DNA from: Candidatus Aciduliprofundum sp. JdFR-45
Lineage (GTDB): Archaea; Thermoplasmatota; Thermoplasmata; Thermoplasmatales; JdFR-45
Assembly: GCA_002011395.1 (NCBI GenBank)
Contig: MTNG01000015.1
Span: 1,908-15,908, forward strand
DNA: 14,001 nucleotides
Reading direction: 5' to 3'
Part shown: in pieces, positions 10,655 to 14,001 of the stretch
Layout of the letters: each line of letters begins with the position of its first letter
Position numbering within the stretch: position 1 is the stretch's first letter
The notes under the pieces: generated by a model
What the model was told of the DNA's origin: nothing
Seen by the model: the letters and a program-made list of their open reading frames with translations, nothing else
The model's database searches: none
Translations under genes and position numbers: made by a program

Positions 10655-13002
10655 AACTCGTTTTCATCGTGGGTTACGGTGCATCCGCCCTGCCGCTTCT
10701 CAGAAGGGTTCTGGAGGAGGAGAGCGCACGCCTCGCCTTTGAATTCCTGGCGATATCGGACGTGGAGGCGGAGGGACACGTGGACGAGATACGCTCCGCC
10801 GACGCACTCCTGATATACGCCCCTGTGATGTCGTCGTCAGTGGAAGATGCCATCACCGCATCGCGGGCGGTGTTCATCGCGTCGCCCTCCGACTCGCACG
10901 CCTCGCGTGGTGATTCATTGCTGGTCAGGAAAGCCGTGGAGGCCTTCAAGGTGGGAGGAGGGGCGAATCTCCGCGTGGCCATCCGTGCCCTGCTGAGGGG
11001 GGTAGGCGCGGAGGTTGAGGTGGGCGATGTGGAGCGGGTTCCCTGGCACGGGATATATCACCCCTCCCTGGGCGTGTGCGAGGATGTCAGAGAATACCTC
11101 TCGCGGTATAGAAGGAGGCCTCTCGTGGGCATAATATTTCATAGAAATCAGTGGCTCTACGGGAATCTGGAGCACGTGGACGCCCTGATATGGGCGCTGG
11201 AGGAGGAGGGCCTAGGAGCGATGGCCGTCTTCACGCAGGGATTCAGAGATCCCTCCCTCGGTGTGCCCGCCAAGGAGGACACCGTAAGGGAGTTTTTCCT
11301 GATGGACGGAAAGCCCGTGGTTGAGGCCGTGATACACCTCGCGTTCTTCTTCCTGCTGGACCACGGCGCATGGTACAGGGAGGGTGGGGCCTGGAGGGAG
11401 ATGCGCGGCGTGGCGCTCCTCCGCCACATGGGCGTTCCGGTGCTTCAAGCGGTCATATCCTCCTCACAGAGCGTTGAGGAGTGGCTCCGTGACGAGAGAG
11501 GGGTATCCTATCTCTCGCAGGTGTACACCGTGATAATGCCAGAAGTTGACGGTGTGGTGGAGCCCGTCTTCCTGGCCGGTGCCGAGATGGGCGAGGACGG
11601 AGTGAAGAGGTATCTTCCCTACGTAGAACATGCGAGGTACATCGCGAGGCGTGCGAGGAAGTGGATTGAACTTCGGCACACACCTCCGGAGGAGAGACGG
11701 GTTGCGATAATCCTCATAAACCCCCCCTGCAAGGGGCTGGAGGCAAATGTCGCCGTGGGCTTCGGGCTGGACGTGCCGGAGAGCGTCGTTAAGCTCCTGC
11801 ACGCCCTGAGGGATGCCGGATACGACCTTGGCCCGGAAATCCCCGAGACCGGTGAGGACCTGATCCGCATGATCATGGAGAGGAAGGCGATAAGCGAGTT
11901 CAGGTGGACCTCCGTGGAGAGCATAGTGAGTTCAGGTGGAGCACTTGGATTCGTGGATTACGACAGGTATATGGAATGGTTCTCGGAACTGCCGGCGGAC
12001 GTGAGGGAGAGGATGCTGAACGACTGGGGTGATCCGGGAGCGGTGCTGAGGGGCGAGGTGGAAAGGGAACTGGTGGGGATGGTCTACGATGGTAAATTCG
12101 TGGTGCCCGGTCTGAGGTTCGGAAAGATCGTGGTTATGCCACAGCCGAAGTTCGGCTGCGCAGGGCCCGCATGCGACGGGCGGGTCTGCAGGGTGCTCCA
12201 CGACCCCACGATCTCCCCGCCCCACCAGTGGCTCGCGGTTTACAGGTGGATAACCAGGGAGTTCCGCGCGCACATCATGATGCACTTCGGGACGCACGGC
12301 TACCTGGAGTTCAGGCCGGGAAAGGGCGTCGGCCTCTCGCCCTCCTGCTGGCCCGAGATATCGGTGGACTGCACCCCTCATCTCTACGTTTACAACGTCT
12401 CCAACCCCATGGAGGGGGTGATAGCGAAGAGGAGGGGCTATGCCACCATAATGGACCATCTGTATCCGCCCCTCACGAGGGCTGACGTTCTGGAAGACCT
12501 GGAGGCGCTGCTCGCTCAGCACTCTCATGCGACCTCGCTGGGTGAGATGGAGCGTGCATCCATCATAGAGGAGGAGATAAAGAGGAAGGCGGAGGAGCTG
12601 AACCTGAAATGCAGGGACGTGGAGGCGCTTCACCGCTTCGTGGAGTCGGTGAGGAACACGCAGGTTGAGGACGGACTCCACGTGCTCGGTCGGCCGCCGT
12701 GCGAGGTGCACCGCCTCGCGGAATACGTGGCGACGGTCATGGCGAAGGATTCGCCCACCGCCCCATCTCTGATGCGCGCGGTGGCGGAGCATCTCGGTCT
12801 GAACTACGAGGGGATGAGGAGGAATCCGCACGGCAATGCGCTCCCCGGGATGACGAACTCGGAGGTGCTGGAGCGCATCCGGACGTGCGTGGTGAAATGC
12901 CTTGAGGACCTCCTGAAAAGAGGAGTGGGACCTGAGGATTTGAGCGAGGAGATGCTCATGGAGGCGCTTGAGCGGGCGGGGCTGGGGGTGATGAGGGGAT
13001 GA
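10651..13002 (+). CDS. cobN: CobN-type chelatase large subunit, N-terminal half
   Basis: A soluble protein of 783 residues corresponding to the N-terminal part of the CobN/BchH large subunit, which binds tetrapyrrole and metal during ATP-driven metal insertion. Family blocks appear in order: VGIIFHRNQWLYGN (159-172) with the ALIWALEEEG helix, ILINPPCKGLEANVAVGFGLD (354-374) followed by PESVVKLLHAL, QPKFGCAGPACDGRVC (498-513), then HFGTHGYLEFRPGKGVGLSPSCWPE (545-569). NVSNPMEGVIAKRRGYATI (582-600) and GLHVLGRPP (675-683) follow. The gene ends where a full-length CobN would continue into its PGP/LPTGRNF region, which is encoded next. The Cys-rich patch CxxxxCxxxxC (503-513) is notable as a possible metal site. 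It starts at ATG 10651, overlapping the ATPase stop. No CobS/CobT or ChlI/ChlD ATPase subunits are seen in the window, so cobalt specificity is inference. Confidence 0.92.
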   Translation: MKLVFIVGYGASALPLLRRVLEEESARLAFEFLAISDVEAEGHVDEIRSADALLIYAPVMSSSVEDAITASRAVFIASPSDSHASRGDSLLVRKAVEAFKVGGGANLRVAIRALLRGVGAEVEVGDVERVPWHGIYHPSLGVCEDVREYLSRYRRRPLVGIIFHRNQWLYGNLEHVDALIWALEEEGLGAMAVFTQGFRDPSLGVPAKEDTVREFFLMDGKPVVEAVIHLAFFFLLDHGAWYREGGAWREMRGVALLRHMGVPVLQAVISSSQSVEEWLRDERGVSYLSQVYTVIMPEVDGVVEPVFLAGAEMGEDGVKRYLPYVEHARYIARRARKWIELRHTPPEERRVAIILINPPCKGLEANVAVGFGLDVPESVVKLLHALRDAGYDLGPEIPETGEDLIRMIMERKAISEFRWTSVESIVSSGGALGFVDYDRYMEWFSELPADVRERMLNDWGDPGAVLRGEVERELVGMVYDGKFVVPGLRFGKIVVMPQPKFGCAGPACDGRVCRVLHDPTISPPHQWLAVYRWITREFRAHIMMHFGTHGYLEFRPGKGVGLSPSCWPEISVDCTPHLYVYNVSNPMEGVIAKRRGYATIMDHLYPPLTRADVLEDLEALLAQHSHATSLGEMERASIIEEEIKRKAEELNLKCRDVEALHRFVESVRNTQVEDGLHVLGRPPCEVHRLAEYVATVMAKDSPTAPSLMRAVAEHLGLNYEGMRRNPHGNALPGMTNSEVLERIRTCVVKCLEDLLKRGVGPEDLSEEMLMEALERAGLGVMRG

Positions 13003-14001
13003 GCATCCTGGACGCCTTCAGGCGTGCGCTGGAGGTGGCCAGGAGGATATCCGAATGCTCCCGCGAGATGAACGCCATGCTGGACGGTTTGAGCGGCACT
13101 TACCTCGCCCCGGGCCCCTCCGGATCCCTCACACGCGGAAAGGTGGATGTTCTACCGACGGGCAGGAACTTCTACGGTGTGGACCCAACGGTCATACCCA
13201 CGAGGGCTGCGTGGGAGATGGGCGTGAGGAGCGCGGAGCATCTCCTGAAACACTACATGGAGAGGCACGGGAGGTATCCCGAGACCGTGGGGCAGTGGCT
13301 GATGAGCATGGACGGCTACAAGGCGGACGGGGAGCAGATATCGCAGGTTCTCTACCTGCTGGGCACGCGCCCCGTGTGGAGCGAATCCGGTGCGGTGAGG
13401 GGCGTGGAGGTCATCCCTCTGGAGGAGCTCGGCAGGCCGAGGATTGACGTGCTCATACGCCTCAGCGGTATTGCGAGAGACACGCTCCCCAACTACGTGT
13501 ACCTGATAGACGAGGCAGTGGAGAAAGTCGTGGGATTGCGCGAGGCTGAAGAGGACAACTACGTAAGGAAGCACTACATGGAGAACCTCCGCCGCCTGCG
13601 GGAGATGGGGATTGAGAACGAAGACATCGCGAGGTGCAGGGTGTTCTCTGCCCCGCCGGGGACGTACAGCGCGGGGGTCAACTACGCGGTTGAGGCCTCC
13701 GCCTGGAAAGAGAGGGGCGACCTCGCGGAGGTGTGGGTCGCGTGGAACGGGTACGCGTACACCCGGAAGGTCTTCGGGGAGAGGGCGCATGCGGCGCTGA
13801 TGCTCAACCTGAAGACTGTGGACGTCGTGGCGAGGAACCACCAGAGCGACGAGCACGACCTTCTCAACTGCTGCTGCTACTTCGGGAACCACGGCGGGTT
13901 CTACAACGCCGTGAGGGAGGTGAGGGGCGAGGATGTGGAGGCCGTGGTTGTGGACACCACGGATGCGAGCGCCCTGGAGGTGCGTACGGTCGCGGAGGAG
14001 G
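12999..14001 (+). CDS. cobN: CobN-type chelatase large subunit, C-terminal half (runs off the window)
   Basis: The open frame from ATG 12999 to the right edge (334 residues visible, incomplete) continues the CobN family exactly where the preceding gene stops. Its N-terminal helix and LSGTYLAPGPSGS (31-43) lead into LPTGRNFYGVDPTVIPTRAAWEMG (52-75). Next come PETVGQWLMSMD (94-105), YLLGTRPVW (119-127), PLEELGRPRIDV (140-151) and SAPPGTYSAGVNYAVE (217-232). NHQSDEHDLLNCCCYFGNHGGF (280-301) aligns with the family motif I recall as DILDSDDYYQYHGG, with SDD replaced by Cys291-Cys292-Cys293. The ATG overlaps the preceding stop (ATGA), and GGTGAT lies six bases before it. The clean junction argues for a real split gene, not a frameshift. 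The two products presumably reassemble into one large subunit. Confidence 0.92.
   Translation, partial: MSILDAFRRALEVARRISECSREMNAMLDGLSGTYLAPGPSGSLTRGKVDVLPTGRNFYGVDPTVIPTRAAWEMGVRSAEHLLKHYMERHGRYPETVGQWLMSMDGYKADGEQISQVLYLLGTRPVWSESGAVRGVEVIPLEELGRPRIDVLIRLSGIARDTLPNYVYLIDEAVEKVVGLREAEEDNYVRKHYMENLRRLREMGIENEDIARCRVFSAPPGTYSAGVNYAVEASAWKERGDLAEVWVAWNGYAYTRKVFGERAHAALMLNLKTVDVVARNHQSDEHDLLNCCCYFGNHGGFYNAVREVRGEDVEAVVVDTTDASALEVRTVAEE

Noticed and set aside
12981..13010. CobN split as a sequencing frameshift
   Set aside because: A single-base error would not be expected to create a Shine-Dalgarno, an ATGA overlap and a separate helical N-terminus with no loss of conserved residues; it remains only a formal possibility.
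13152..13892. Minus-strand frame of 246 codons opposite the CobN C-half
   Set aside because: Antisense shadow of the conserved CobN coding frame, with no motif and the same His/Val/Leu-rich signature as other shadows.

Overview
The window is archaeal. Promoters are TATA boxes about 25-30 bases before start codons, several genes look leaderless, and others carry a strong GGTGAT-type Shine-Dalgarno. The proteins are of archaeal type: a hyperthermophile-like glutamate dehydrogenase, an AbrB-PhoU fusion, a short RNase Z and an archaeal DHPS. I lean towards a Euryarchaeota/Thermoplasmatota-like lineage with a GC-rich genome, but nothing here fixes the genus.

Layout, left to right. Glutamate dehydrogenase (85-1419, minus) has its own promoter. 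A tRNA-Asp(GTC) gene (1607-1679, plus) follows, and its antisense strand supplies the last 16 codons and the stop of the convergent AbrB-PhoU regulator gene (1629-2675, minus). Next come a small HNOB/DUF2378-like sensor-fold protein (2742-3254, minus) and, diverging from it, a Zn-type cation diffusion facilitator (3357-4382, plus). A minus-strand group contains dihydropteroate synthase (5414-6613), a 55-residue AbrB protein (5195-5362) and a compact RNase Z (4364-5170), each with its own TATA box.

From about 6660 to 7650 base composition falls sharply to AT-rich. This island holds two unrecognised, overlapping membrane-protein genes (6747-7325 and 7309-7632, minus) and is flanked by an 8-bp direct repeat. 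It looks acquired. The downstream gene has a perfect Shine-Dalgarno facing an ATA codon where a start is expected.

From 7858 to the right edge is one tightly coupled plus-strand operon. It encodes a substrate-binding protein, a FecCD/BtuC-type permease, an ATPase, and a CobN-type chelatase large subunit divided into two genes (10651-13002 and 12999 to beyond the window). Every junction overlaps by 4-10 bases. The operon plausibly imports a metal chelate or corrinoid and feeds metal insertion or tetrapyrrole handling. The second CobN half carries Cys-Cys-Cys where I recall the family having an acidic Ser-Asp-Asp. This operon is the most interesting system in the window.
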